A stretch of DNA of 64,000 nucleotides from Colwellia sp. (GTDB taxonomy: Bacteria > Pseudomonadota > Gammaproteobacteria > Enterobacterales > Alteromonadaceae): assembly GCA_029938115.1 (NCBI GenBank), contig JAPYOP010000005.1:4623-68622 (forward strand), written 5' to 3'. Of the stretch, positions 27,422-36,773 are shown one piece after another. Within the stretch, counting starts at the first letter, position 1. Every line of letters begins with the position of its first letter. Position numbers and translations under genes: made by a program. The notes under the pieces are model-generated. The model ran no database searches. It was given only the letters and a program-made list of their open reading frames with translations, and was not told the origin of the DNA.

Positions 27422-29410
27422 TTAAAGTGCATTAACTGTTTTGATAACATTATCAGCAGTAAAACCAAAATGCTCAAGTAATACGTTACCTGGTGCTGAT
27501 TCACCAAAAGTTGTCATACCGACAACAGCTCCGTTTAAACCAACATATTTAGCCCAAAAATCAACATGCGCAGCTTCAATAGCTACACGGTTGGTAACAC
27601 TGGCAGGTAATACAGATTCTTTATAGTCACTTGTTTGTGCATCAAAAATATTAGTTGATGGCATGGAAACAACGCGAATTTTTTTACCTTGTTCAGTTAA
27701 TGCTTTGGCTGAATCCATTGCTAAACCAACTTCAGAGCCTGTAGCAATTAATATTACTTCTGGAGTACCATCGCAATCTTGTAAAATGTAACCACCCTTG
27801 GCAATATCAGATACTTGTGCTTGGCTACGTGACATTGCGGGTAAACCTTGACGCGAGAAAATCAACGCAGAAGGTGCTTTTTGGTTTTGTACTGCCGCTT
27901 TCCAAGCGACGGCTGATTCAGTTGCATCACATGGGCGCCAAGTTGTTAAGTTTGGTGTGGTGCGTAAACTCGTTAGTTGCTCTATTGGCTGATGAGTTGG
28001 ACCATCTTCACCCTGACCAATTGAGTCATGGGTGTATACAAAAATATTTTGAATACCCATCAATGCAGACATTCGTACGGCATTACGCGCATATTCCATG
28101 AACATCATAAACGTTGCACCATAATTGATGAAACCGCCATGAAGTGATACACCATTCATGATACCGCTCATACCAAATTCTCGTACACCGTAAAAAATGT
28201 AGTTACCAGCCGCATCGGTTTGAATGCCTTTTGAGCCTGACCAAAGTGTTAAGTTTGAGCCTGCTAAATCGGCAGAGCCACCTAACATTTCAGGTAATAC
28301 TGGACCAAAAGCTTCAATGGCATTTTGTGATGCTTTACGAGAGGCTATGTTATCGCCTTTTTCATGACATTCTTGGATAAAAGCATTGGCTGTAGCTTCG
28401 AAGTCGCTTGGTAAGTCACCTTTAATAACACGACGTTCATATTCACTAGCAAGCGCTGGATGTGCGGCTTGGTATGCGCTAAATTTTTCATTCCAGCTAA
28501 CTTGGTTCGCAGCGCCTTTTTCGTTTTGATCCCATTGTCCATAAACATCAGCAGGAATTTCAAAAGCAGGATGTTCCCAGTTTAACGCTTTACGGGTTGC
28601 TGCTATTTCGTCATCACCTAATGGTGCGCCATGGCAGTTATGCGTACCTTGTTTGTTTGGTGAACCGAAACCTATGATTGTTTTACAACAAATCATTGAT
28701 GGTTTGTCGGTAACTGACTTAGCTTCAACAATAGCTGCAGCAATTGCAGCGCTATCATGTCCGTCAACACTAATTACATGCCAGCCATAAGCTTCAAAAC
28801 GGGCAGGGGTATTATCGGTAAACCAGCCTTCAACATGACCGTCGATAGAAATGCCATTATCATCCCAAAAAGAAATTAATTTCCCCAAACCTAACGTGCC
28901 GGCAAGCGAGCTAACTTCGTGAGAAATACCTTCCATTAAACAACCATCGCCTAAGAAACAGTATGTGTAATGATCCACAATGTCATGGCCTTCACGGTTA
29001 AACTGTGCAGCTAAGGTTTTTTCAGCAATAGCCATACCGACCGCATTTGAAAGACCAGCGCCTAATGGGCCTGTTGTTGTTTCAACACCGGGTGTATAAC
29101 CATATTCAGGATGGCCTGGCGTTTTAGAGTGTAATTGACGGAAGTTTTTTAAGTCATCAATAGACAAATCATAACCAGTTAAATGCAATAGCGAGTAAAT
29201 TAGCATTGAGCCATGGCCGTTAGAAAGTATAAATCGATCACGATCAGCCCAATTAGGATCACTTGGGTTGTGTTTTAAGAAATCACGCCATAAAACTTCG
29301 GCGATATCCGCCATACCCATAGGGGCACCAGGGTGTCCTGATTTTGCTTTTTGAACGGCATCCATGCTTAACACACGAATGGCATTGGCTAGTTCTTGAC
29401 GCGACGACAT
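27422..29410 (-). CDS. tkt: Transketolase
   Basis: Thiamine-diphosphate enzyme of the pentose phosphate pathway, moving two-carbon units between sugar phosphates. The 662-residue product has the family length. It has the thiamine-binding motif [18 protein letters not shown] with the downstream WDDN, the N-terminal [12 protein letters not shown], the conserved [19 protein letters not shown] and the C-terminal domain. It is read ahead of epd, so erythrose 4-phosphate made here can be passed to Epd. About 260 bp separate it from the divergent sensor gene; I see no LacI-type palindrome there. Confidence 0.97.
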   Translation of the reverse strand: MSSRQELANAIRVLSMDAVQKAKSGHPGAPMGMADIAEVLWRDFLKHNPSDPNWADRDRFILSNGHGSMLIYSLLHLTGYDLSIDDLKNFRQLHSKTPGHPEYGYTPGVETTTGPLGAGLSNAVGMAIAEKTLAAQFNREGHDIVDHYTYCFLGDGCLMEGISHEVSSLAGTLGLGKLISFWDDNGISIDGHVEGWFTDNTPARFEAYGWHVISVDGHDSAAIAAAIVEAKSVTDKPSMICCKTIIGFGSPNKQGTHNCHGAPLGDDEIAATRKALNWEHPAFEIPADVYGQWDQNEKGAANQVSWNEKFSAYQAAHPALASEYERRVIKGDLPSDFEATANAFIQECHEKGDNIASRKASQNAIEAFGPVLPEMLGGSADLAGSNLTLWSGSKGIQTDAAGNYIFYGVREFGMSGIMNGVSLHGGFINYGATFMMFMEYARNAVRMSALMGIQNIFVYTHDSIGQGEDGPTHQPIEQLTSLRTTPNLTTWRPCDATESAVAWKAAVQNQKAPSALIFSRQGLPAMSRSQAQVSDIAKGGYILQDCDGTPEVILIATGSEVGLAMDSAKALTEQGKKIRVVSMPSTNIFDAQTSDYKESVLPASVTNRVAIEAAHVDFWAKYVGLNGAVVGMTTFGESAPGNVLLEHFGFTADNVIKTVNAL

Positions 29411-29669
29411 ATTGGCTCCAGATCTACTTTAAATTAAAAGATATTTGTACTTAAATAAATTGCGCGTATTTTCCACTACCACAACGCATAGCGCAAATTA
29501 AATCGCACTATTTTTTATATTTTTTATTAGAGATATGCCAAGAAGTTGAATATCACTATGAAAACAAACTATTGATAGCCCAACTACTGGGATAAGTTTG
29601 AGTAAGAACAAAAAATAGTGCTATATTCACTACAGTAAAATCACTAATTAATTGATTAATTATAAAATA

Positions 29670-31973
29670 ATGCAAAATACTCCTCAGCGCTTTTTCTTAG
29701 CAATTTTTATTTATCTCAGTGTGTGTGCATACACATTTTTTTTCATCGCACCATATTCTTTTACCAGCTTTGTTGGACCTGCGGCAGGTATAACAACTGC
29801 TTTGGTGATCTTTTTAGGTGTTAACATATTATTAGCCACTGCTGTAGCAACCGTGCTCTTTTGTTTGTTCTTATATTTCTGGTTAGAATTACCAATCGAA
29901 TTATCTATGATTATTATCACTTTGTTGGCGCTTACACTGCAGGGTTTTTGGGCTAAACAGCTAATTCTTTCTGAAGTTAATAAGCAGAATTGGCTTAAAT
30001 CTAGAAGGGATTTATTTTCCTTTTTATTGAAAATAGGCCCTTTAATTAGTCTTGTTTCAGCTTTTACAGTTGTTATTCTTACGGTGATAGATAATCAGTC
30101 ACTGGGTGAAAATTTACTTTTTACTTTTGCTAACTGTTGGTCGAATAGTATTTTGTTTTCTATATTCTTTACTCCTATTTTTTTACTTTATCAAGGTAGG
30201 CACCAACTAAGTTCATCTAAACGGTTTTTTATTACCCTAGCATCATTATTAGCGATTGTTACTATTGGTTTATTGTTTAACATTTCTCAAAATGTTCAAC
30301 AACACCAACGACAAGACACATTCAATAACGTTCAGCGAGAAGTATTACAGAGTATTAAGCAAGAAATAGCTTTAACTATAGAACAAGTAAATAGTTTATC
30401 TGCATTTTTCAAAGCGAGTGAACAAGTAAATAAAAATGAGTTTGACTTGTTTTTGCAGCATGTTTTTCAAAATAAATCGAGTGTAAGAGTATTCGAATGG
30501 GCTCCTGTCGTTAATCATGAAAATAGAATTGAGTTTGAAAGATATTTCGGCAATATTAATGAGAAAACTTTAGAGGGTAAATTGAAAAATGCGACAAAAA
30601 GAAGTCGTTATGCTCCGATTCAGTATATTTATCCGTCGTTAAATAATGGCCAAGTTTTAGGTTTTAATGTGTTTAATAACACTAAAACGACTATTGATAT
30701 GGATAAAGTCATTAGCCATGGTGATGTTGTTGCAAGTGCTCCAGTTAGTTTGATTCAAGATGAACATGCTAATTTGGCAATACTCTTTGTCTCAGCTGTT
30801 TTTTCTGAAAAGGATGTTCAAGAACAAAACAGGCAAGATCATTTATTAGGTTTTGTTATTGCTGTAGTTCAGTTTGAACGTTTTTTTAAGAAAATTTCAC
30901 CTTTAAAATCGGATGAGATCACTTTATTTATTGAAGACATAACCATGCAAGAGCCTTATATATTATTTGGTAAGCAACTAAATGAAAGTTATCGTCATGT
31001 TGAAATGACGGATATAAATGTGGGCTCAAGAATATGGCGTATTAGCTTAGGTGAAAATACTCCTTGGCAAATGCAAGAGAAAAACTGGCAAGTTTGGGGA
31101 ATGTTATTTGGGGCAACATTAGGTGGCATTTTATTTCAAGTTCTTATATTAATGATGGCGGTGTATTCGAATGAGTTAAGTGATCAAGTTACTCAAAAAA
31201 CTAGAGAATTAATTTTAGCCAAGGAGAAATCAGAGCACGAAAACACCGCTAAAACAGGTTTTTTACATACCCTTACGAATGAGTTAAAAACACCACTAGA
31301 AGCTCTAATTCACTTTACTGCTCAGTTAAATAAAATTGAACCACATGAACAAAAAAGTATTGTTCAAAACATGGAGTTAACACAGGATAATATGCAAAAG
31401 CTACTTAATATGGTTGAAGATTTATCTAAACTTGAGTTAGGAGAGTTAACCGTAAATAGTGAGACACTGGATTTTTATGGATTTATAGAGCGAGTAGACG
31501 CTATGTTAAAAGCAAGTGAATCAAATACTGATAAAAATATAGCCTTCTTAATTGCCCCTAATGTGCCGCATTTTATAAACAGTGATGAACTTAAAATCCA
31601 ACAGCTTTTGATCGCTTTTTGTGGTGGTGTTCATCAATTATTTGCTGTAAATAATATGAAGTTATCAATAAAAGCTCACCATCATCAAAATAGTATCGCC
31701 ACACTATTATTTGTTTTCACTAGCCATGATATTGAAACGAGTGATTTGACTGAAAAGTTTCAACATTTTATTGCAAAAGATGTGGCATCATATAGTACAG
31801 AAATGGCTATAGCTAAAGAGGTTTGTCAATTAATGGGAGGCGATGCTAATTTGGCTATTTCAGCTTCAGGGGAAAGAATATTGACTGTTTCTCTAAAAGT
31901 GAGCGTCACTTCAAGTAAACAACAGCAAACCTATCAAGCAGAAATGTTTGATGAAAACTTAAATAAAAGTTAA
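29670..31973 (+). CDS. MASE1/CHASE membrane sensor with a degenerate histidine kinase end
   Basis: The 767-residue membrane protein has no usual output. An N-terminal block of 7-8 membrane segments resembles MASE1 (about 1-205). A CHASE-like extracytoplasmic sensor follows (about 220-430, with VFEWAPVVNHENRIEFERYF and SAPVSL), then a last membrane segment (about 470-495) and a short coiled coil. The C-terminus aligns with HisKA-HATPase but lacks the working parts: the phospho-acceptor box reads TNELKTPL with Asn537 in place of His, the N-box region reads FCGGVHQLF, and no DxGxG or GLGL motif is present, although MGGDANLAISASGE keeps the family spacing. The ATG at 29670 is chosen; the ribosome site is weak. 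No response regulator is adjacent. Confidence 0.8.
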   Translation: MQNTPQRFFLAIFIYLSVCAYTFFFIAPYSFTSFVGPAAGITTALVIFLGVNILLATAVATVLFCLFLYFWLELPIELSMIIITLLALTLQGFWAKQLILSEVNKQNWLKSRRDLFSFLLKIGPLISLVSAFTVVILTVIDNQSLGENLLFTFANCWSNSILFSIFFTPIFLLYQGRHQLSSSKRFFITLASLLAIVTIGLLFNISQNVQQHQRQDTFNNVQREVLQSIKQEIALTIEQVNSLSAFFKASEQVNKNEFDLFLQHVFQNKSSVRVFEWAPVVNHENRIEFERYFGNINEKTLEGKLKNATKRSRYAPIQYIYPSLNNGQVLGFNVFNNTKTTIDMDKVISHGDVVASAPVSLIQDEHANLAILFVSAVFSEKDVQEQNRQDHLLGFVIAVVQFERFFKKISPLKSDEITLFIEDITMQEPYILFGKQLNESYRHVEMTDINVGSRIWRISLGENTPWQMQEKNWQVWGMLFGATLGGILFQVLILMMAVYSNELSDQVTQKTRELILAKEKSEHENTAKTGFLHTLTNELKTPLEALIHFTAQLNKIEPHEQKSIVQNMELTQDNMQKLLNMVEDLSKLELGELTVNSETLDFYGFIERVDAMLKASESNTDKNIAFLIAPNVPHFINSDELKIQQLLIAFCGGVHQLFAVNNMKLSIKAHHHQNSIATLLFVFTSHDIETSDLTEKFQHFIAKDVASYSTEMAIAKEVCQLMGGDANLAISASGERILTVSLKVSVTSSKQQQTYQAEMFDENLNKS

Positions 31974-32110
31974 GTAGTTAATTTTTATCTTGAATTATTG
32001 AACCAAATAGTTTACTTTTTAATCAGGTTGCCTAAAGTCAGGTATTATTTTGTAATTAAATAATATTTATGAAAATAAAAATGCAATCAAATAAAAATTA
32101 GGTAGATAAA

Positions 32111-32245
32111 ATGCGTAGGTCATCCCCCAGAGGATTGAAGCTGACTACGGTTATTTTTGCAGTATTTGTTATGACCGTTTCAGCAATATTGAGTAATACC
32201 TCAGTAGCTGATGACATGGAAGTAGAAACAGTACAATCAGAATAA
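32111..32245 (+). CDS. Small exported or single-span peptide (44 aa)
   Basis: Unrecognised. The ATG at 32111 follows AGGTAG. The 44-residue product has a basic start (MRRSSPRGLK), one hydrophobic stretch (about 11-29, LTTVIFAVFVMTVSAILS) and an acidic tail (ADDMEVETVQSE). NTSVA before DDM looks like a signal-peptidase site, which would release a 12-residue acidic peptide; alternatively it is a single-span membrane protein. It has its own terminator at 32294-32329, which argues that it is a real gene. It lies between the pseudokinase sensor and a MITE-like repeat. Confidence 0.55.
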   Translation: MRRSSPRGLKLTTVIFAVFVMTVSAILSNTSVADDMEVETVQSE

Positions 32246-32293
32246 TAATTGATTAGGGCTAAGTTTTAGTCTTATTATCAATAATGGAAATTT

Positions 32294-32329
32294 AAGCCCT
32301 GTGCTCATAAGAGTTATAGGGCTTTTTTC
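32294..32329 (+). terminator. Intrinsic terminator after the 44-aa gene
   Basis: AAGCCCT and AGGGCTT form a stem with a 17-base loop, followed by TTTTT. It lies 49 bases after the small gene's stop. Confidence 0.75.
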
Positions 32330-32355
32330 TTTGTATAACGTGGTGTACATATATT

Positions 32356-32532
32356 ATACCCATTTGATTAAATTTCTTCCCAACTCGAGCAAGCTCCCGA
32401 AGGGCGAGTTTAAAAGGCTTATATGCTGCGTTATTGATTTTGATAAGGGAATAACCATTATCTTCAATCAATGCCTTGCCTCTAAGCCTTTTAATTCTCG
32501 CTGAGTGGGAAAGAACTTAATTAAATTGGTAT
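32356..32532. mobile_element. 177-bp MITE-like repeat, copy 2
   Basis: The same element as at 16142-16318, in the same orientation and of identical length: ATACC on the left, ATTGGTAT on the right, and an internal imperfect palindrome (GAGTTTAAAAGGCT facing AGCCTTTTAATTCTC). It ends 18 bp before the start of the HNH gene and may supply or replace its promoter region. Confidence 0.75.
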
Positions 32533-32550
32533 TATTGCTAAGGAGAAAAC

Positions 32551-32955
32551 TTGGCATTACAATGTATTAATAATTTACCTTTTCAGATTGTTATTATGTC
32601 TTCAGATTTCAGCTCAGCAAATAAAATGGGTTCAAGTGCCAACTATAAACAAAAAGAGCAGGGATATCGTGATCGTGCGTTAAAGTTATTCCCGTGGGTT
32701 TGTGGTCGCTGTGCCCGTGAATTTGTTTATTCAAATATTAAAGAATTGACAGTTCACCATATGGATCATGATCATACAAATAATCCTAATGATGGCAGTA
32801 ACTGGGAGTTACTCTGTATTTATTGTCATGATAACGAACACGCTAAATATACTGATCATGCGAACTATCAAACAGAAGTAAAAGCCGGTGATACCAATCA
32901 AGATAGCGCAACTTATAATCCTTTTGCCGATCTCAAGTCACTGTTGAAAAAGTAA
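32551..32955 (+). CDS. YajD-family HNH nuclease-like protein
   Basis: Predicted small HNH-fold protein. The core PWVCGRCAREFVYSNIKELTVHHMDHDHTNNPNDGSNWELLC closely matches E. coli YajD, with the CxxC and CxxC zinc pair (CGRC, CIYC) and the HHxDHDH active-site-like motif, then the conserved tail YNPFADLKSLL. The product is 134 residues if it starts at TTG 32551, which has AAGGAG five bases upstream. The ATG at 32596 would give 119 residues, closer to YajD (115) but with a poor ribosome site. The cellular role of YajD is not established. The gene follows directly after a MITE-like repeat. Confidence 0.88.
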   Translation: MALQCINNLPFQIVIMSSDFSSANKMGSSANYKQKEQGYRDRALKLFPWVCGRCAREFVYSNIKELTVHHMDHDHTNNPNDGSNWELLCIYCHDNEHAKYTDHANYQTEVKAGDTNQDSATYNPFADLKSLLKK

Positions 32956-33013
32956 CTGTTTGTATAAAAAGCGAATCAATCAAAGTTATCAAATGTTAAG
33001 GGGGACTCTCTAT

Positions 33014-34147
33014 ATGAAAAAAGCACTACTGCTAACTATTTTCATTATGTTTTCAGCAAAGTCATATGCACTTAATGTTATTTATCTAAGCCAAACAATT
33101 AATGTAACACCCTACTGGCACAAGGTTTATTCTATAACAGAAATGGCAGCTAAAAGCTTAGGTATAAATTTAACAATAACCGAGGGACTGGGCCATAGAA
33201 TTTATCAAATGGACCTTATCATTGATCTTAGTAAAATGGAAAAAAAGCCGGATTTAATCATTTTTCATGCATATCCGTTAACTTCCCTAAGAACTTTTAC
33301 TGTATTAGAAGACGCCAAAATTCCTTTTGTAACTATTTCAGATTTTGAAAATAACACGACACTCCCTATTGATAGGCAAGTTGATAAGCCCCAAGTAAAA
33401 TTTAAATTCTGGCTGGCTGAGCATGCTATTGATGATAACCATGGCGCTTATTTGTTAGCTAAAAACCTTATTAGACAAGCAGAAGAAAAGCTCATTGATC
33501 AAAATAATTTAGTTAATAAACCTAAACTTAAAATGTTAGCACTAAGTGGAGACTTTATTCATGAGTCAGTTGAACGCAGTAAAGGTGTTTTAAAAAGTGC
33601 GAAACAAAATGATAACGTAATTTTAGTGCAAGATATTAATGCTAATTGGGCGTTTGAGAATGCTAAGAATAAGTTTAAGGCTTTGTATTATAGGCATGAA
33701 GGTATTGATGTAGTATGGGCTAGCTCAGATCTTATGGCTTTAGGTGTATTAAAGGGAGCTACAGAGTTAGGTTTAACTCCAAACAAAGATATATTTATCG
33801 GTGGTTTTGACTGGGATAAAGAGGCCATAAAAAATATAGAACAGCAAAAGCTTAGTGCTTCAGCAGGAGGACAGTTTTATAATATTGCTTGGTTACTAGT
33901 AAGGGTATACGATCATTTTAATAACCAGTCTTCATTTTCTAAAAGTGCAGCTAAAGTTGCTACGGATTATACGATAATCGATCAAAATAACTTAGCTAAG
34001 TATGAAAAATTAATCGATGTAGATAAATTAGCTGAAATTGATTTTAGCTGTTTTAGCAAAGCTTATACCAAAGAATCCTCTTATGATTTCTCATTAGATA
34101 AATTGTTGAAGCAGGTAGAACAACCGAATCAGAAAAAGTGCATATAG
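33014..34147 (+). CDS. Orphan periplasmic sugar-type binding protein
   Basis: Type I periplasmic binding fold (Peripla_BP_4, as in ribose-binding protein or LuxP). From the ATG at 33014 there are 377 residues with a signal peptide MKKALLLTIFIMFSAKSYA. Typical elements are NVTPYWHKVYSITEMAAKSLG, PDLIIFHAYP, VVWASSDLMALGVLKGA and IFIGGFDWDKEAI. No permease or ATPase gene is nearby, so it is more likely a sensory co-receptor than a transporter subunit. The start follows AAGGGGGAC; an 18-codon upstream extension lacks a signal peptide shape. The ligand is unknown. Confidence 0.8.
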   Translation: MKKALLLTIFIMFSAKSYALNVIYLSQTINVTPYWHKVYSITEMAAKSLGINLTITEGLGHRIYQMDLIIDLSKMEKKPDLIIFHAYPLTSLRTFTVLEDAKIPFVTISDFENNTTLPIDRQVDKPQVKFKFWLAEHAIDDNHGAYLLAKNLIRQAEEKLIDQNNLVNKPKLKMLALSGDFIHESVERSKGVLKSAKQNDNVILVQDINANWAFENAKNKFKALYYRHEGIDVVWASSDLMALGVLKGATELGLTPNKDIFIGGFDWDKEAIKNIEQQKLSASAGGQFYNIAWLLVRVYDHFNNQSSFSKSAAKVATDYTIIDQNNLAKYEKLIDVDKLAEIDFSCFSKAYTKESSYDFSLDKLLKQVEQPNQKKCI

Positions 34148-34154
34148 TGCTTAG

Positions 34155-34355
34155 TTATATAGCCGCTGATAAATAAGTCTGATAGTCATTAATACCAAAG
34201 AACCTAACTGATTTTTTTAGCGTGATTTTTTTGGCAATTAATAGCTCATCACAATATATTTTAACTATCTGCTTTTCACCATTAGAATCAGTGTTGTAGC
34301 AGTGGTTGTTATTGTTTCTGAGGTTGTCAAACTCAGACTTCATAATGAGCTTCAT
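34155..34355 (-). CDS. Hypothetical small protein (66 aa)
   Basis: Unrecognised. The 66-residue soluble product has an Asn-rich N-terminal part (NLRNNNNHCYNTDSNG) and a more ordered second half (KQIVKIYCDELLIAKKITLKKSVRFFG). It lies 12 bases downstream of the PspB-like gene on the same strand, so it is probably co-transcribed. The start at 34355 has only a weak site (GGTAA); an inner ATG at 34343 is possible. Confidence 0.45.
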   Translation of the reverse strand: MKLIMKSEFDNLRNNNNHCYNTDSNGEKQIVKIYCDELLIAKKITLKKSVRFFGINDYQTYLSAAI

Positions 34356-34367
34356 TTAGTTACCGCA

Positions 34368-34604
34368 CTATAGGTTGCTAATATCTTTTTGAACCTGATA
34401 GCCTTCGTCAGTCACTATTTTTTCAAGCACTTGAACTCGTTCGTTTAATTTTTCAACTTGCAGCTTTAACTGTTCAGTTTGTTGATCTGATGTTTGATTG
34501 TGGTTTAAGGTTTTTGCCTTGAATTCCAAATGTCTTTTATACATTTCGTACATGATGCCAAAAACAACACAGACGATGACAACAACCATAGTAGTACCGC
34601 TCAT
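34368..34604 (-). CDS. PspB-like small membrane protein
   Basis: The 78-residue product has one N-terminal membrane segment (about 5-20, TMVVVIVCVVFGIMYEMY), a charged linker and a coiled coil ending in VEKLNERVQVLEKIVTDEGY. This is the layout of the PspB/envelope-stress small protein family, where the motif LEERVRVLEKIVTD is common. The ATG at 34604 has AGGAG upstream. It lies outside the psp operon, after an MFS gene. The function is inferred from layout only. Confidence 0.7.
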   Translation of the reverse strand: MSGTTMVVVIVCVVFGIMYEMYKRHLEFKAKTLNHNQTSDQQTEQLKLQVEKLNERVQVLEKIVTDEGYQVQKDISNL

Positions 34605-34628
34605 TACTTTACTCCTGTTAAAGTTATA

Positions 34629-35885
34629 TTAATTATTTTGCACTTGCTGTTTATTTTCATAGCGAAAGTATATTACATTTATAATGAACAAGGCGACTAT
34701 AAATGGAATACTGGTCAGCACTACCCAGTTCCATCCGCCGTTAAAGAGTATCCAGCCAGCCATTAAAGAAGCAAAGGCTTGGAAGCCAAATAAAACAAAG
34801 TCATTAGTGGCTTGTACTTTATGTCGTTCGCAAGCTTTATAGCTTCGGGGTAATAGTGATGTACCTGTTAAAAATAAAAAGTTCCAACCAATGCCCAACA
34901 AAATTAAAGCCCACCAATAATGCATTACCTCTTGTCCAGAAAAAGCGATTAAAGCTACGGCAATATAAATAATGCTGCCAAGTATTAACAAACCTTTTAG
35001 TGCTATTTTTTTCACTAACCAAGGGGTTAATAATGAAGGAATGTACATAGCAGCAATATGGCTCTGTATCACCCATTTAGTTTCAACTAAACTATGACCT
35101 TGCATATGATGCATGCTAAGTGGGGTTGCTGTCATTAAATAACTCATTAAAGCAAAACCTATAGTTGCTGTGCTAATAGCGATAATAAAAATAGGTTGTT
35201 TTACTATTGTCGATAGTGGTCTTGCGTCACCCTCGCTCGATAATACTCTGATTTCGGGCTCTTCAAAAAACACCATAATAACTGCAGCTAAGCCAATGAA
35301 AAAGGCTAATAAAATAAATGATCCAGCATAACCATGGGGTGAATAGAGCCAGTCTTTAGCTACTACGGCAATTTCAGGCCCTAAGAAGGCCGCGAATACA
35401 CCACTTAACATTAAAATAGCTAAAGTTTTAGGGATGTCATCTTCATTATTTGTACTTTCTATGGCGGCAAATCTAAGTTGTTGTATGAAAGCACCGCCTA
35501 GTCCAAATAAAAAACTTGCGAAAGTAAATAGCTCAAATGATGATAGTTGAATGGCTACAACAGCTAGTAGTGCTGCAACTAATAAGATAGTAAAACCTGC
35601 AAATACCGCAAACTTTCTACCCTTAGACTTTGCAATAATTGCCGCAGGTATAGAGCCCGCAGCCACGCCTAAAATCATCAAGCTAATAGGTAAGGTAGCT
35701 AGGGATGCGTTAGTGGCTAATTCACTGGCTAACAAACCGCCAATAAAAACAATAATAGGTGCCGAGCACATAACTAAAGGTTGTGCCATAAACAGCAGAC
35801 TAATGTTTCGTGGCAAACTAAATTTTTTTGTTAGAAAAATTGTTGAAAGTACAATGAGTCCCATGATGATTAAAATAATGGTCAT
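34629..35885 (-). CDS. MFS transporter
   Basis: The 418-residue inner-membrane protein has about 12 predicted membrane segments and the MFS loop motif after segment 2 (IPAAIIAKSKGRKFAVFAG). Family members of this layout are usually drug or metabolite exporters (MFS_1), but the substrate cannot be told. Its start lies two bases after the rnhA stop, so the two are probably co-transcribed; the small PspB-like gene follows after 24 bases. Confidence 0.85.
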   Translation of the reverse strand: MTIILIIMGLIVLSTIFLTKKFSLPRNISLLFMAQPLVMCSAPIIVFIGGLLASELATNASLATLPISLMILGVAAGSIPAAIIAKSKGRKFAVFAGFTILLVAALLAVVAIQLSSFELFTFASFLFGLGGAFIQQLRFAAIESTNNEDDIPKTLAILMLSGVFAAFLGPEIAVVAKDWLYSPHGYAGSFILLAFFIGLAAVIMVFFEEPEIRVLSSEGDARPLSTIVKQPIFIIAISTATIGFALMSYLMTATPLSMHHMQGHSLVETKWVIQSHIAAMYIPSLLTPWLVKKIALKGLLILGSIIYIAVALIAFSGQEVMHYWWALILLGIGWNFLFLTGTSLLPRSYKACERHKVQATNDFVLFGFQAFASLMAGWILFNGGWNWVVLTSIPFIVALFIINVIYFRYENKQQVQNN

Positions 35886-35887
35886 AA

Positions 35888-36670
35888 TTATCCCGACGCC
35901 ATTGCCAAAATAGCTTTAATATCAAGCTCTCCCTGATACTTAACTAACGCTACTTGTTGTTGCATTCTTGCTAATACTGCCATGCGATCCGATAACTCAT
36001 TACCTTCAATATTTGCGTGACCTTTTACATGGCTGATCACTAACTGCTTTTTAATTTCTTGATAAAGAGTAAAGCACTCTTTGATCAAGTTTAAGTTTTT
36101 TATTTCTTCACCTTTACCGCGTGTCCAACCTTTTGCTTGCCATCCTTTTGCCCATTTTGTAATGCAATCTATTGAATATTTTGAATCAGATAGAATTTGA
36201 ACTTGTTCAACTTTAGGTAAGTATTGTTTAGCAAGTTTGAATGCATACAATAAGCCATTCAACTCAGCAGTATTGTTGGTTCCGTTGGATTGATATAAAC
36301 CATAATACAGTGAAGTGATTTTACCTTGGTGATAAAGCGCTAAGCCCGTACCTGATTTACCTGGGTTTGGCGAGCAAGCACCATCACAATATATTTGAAT
36401 TTCAGCGGTGACTTTATGGGGAGTTTTGCTTTCGCTACTTTTTGGTGATTTTTTAGTGGCAGCAGTAGTAGAACTGCCGGTATTTGATAAAGAGCGCTTC
36501 ATCAAAGCTTTGGTATAAGTTGATGCAAAAGCGGCTTCAGCCTCTGCTTTTGAAGGGAAGCCCATAAATTGGGCATCAGAGCGACCATGAGTATTGCATT
36601 GAACTTCGGCCCAAGTCGAAAATACGCCCGTTTTAGCGCCTTTCCAAACCACGTAGAATTTTTTACTCAT
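35888..36670 (-). CDS. rnhA: Ribonuclease HI with N-terminal hybrid-binding domain
   Basis: Degrades RNA in RNA-DNA hybrids. The 260-residue product begins with the RHBD (viroplasmin-like) domain, FYVVWKGAKTGVFSTWAEVQ through FPSKAEAEAAF (residues about 5-48), that binds hybrids. A Ser/Thr/Lys-rich linker follows, then the catalytic domain with Asp96 (IYCDGACSPNPG), Glu136 (NTAELNGL), Asp162 (LSDSKYSI) and Asp228 (GNELSDRMA); His218 matches the flexible catalytic histidine. The eukaryote-like two-domain form is less common in gammaproteobacteria than the single-domain enzyme, so a second rnhA elsewhere is likely. Confidence 0.93.
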   Translation of the reverse strand: MSKKFYVVWKGAKTGVFSTWAEVQCNTHGRSDAQFMGFPSKAEAEAAFASTYTKALMKRSLSNTGSSTTAATKKSPKSSESKTPHKVTAEIQIYCDGACSPNPGKSGTGLALYHQGKITSLYYGLYQSNGTNNTAELNGLLYAFKLAKQYLPKVEQVQILSDSKYSIDCITKWAKGWQAKGWTRGKGEEIKNLNLIKECFTLYQEIKKQLVISHVKGHANIEGNELSDRMAVLARMQQQVALVKYQGELDIKAILAMASG

Positions 36671-36741
36671 ATATATAATTTTCTTTATTTTTATTGGTAG
36701 TAATGATTACTATTATCAATAAAAAATTCTGTTTTAGCCAG

Positions 36742-36773
36742 AAAAAAAGAGCTATTACAGTAGCTCTTTTTTT
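36742..36773 (-). terminator. Intrinsic terminator after the aldehyde dehydrogenase gene
   Basis: AAAAAAAGAGCTA and TAGCTCTTTTTTT form a stem around TTACAG, with A/T tails on both sides. It lies between the aldehyde dehydrogenase and rnhA, both on the minus strand. Confidence 0.85.

Noticed and set aside
35551-35913. 120-codon plus-strand frame opposite the MFS gene
   Set aside because: Antisense to membrane segments; low-complexity Ala/Ile/Lys composition is a by-product of the real gene.
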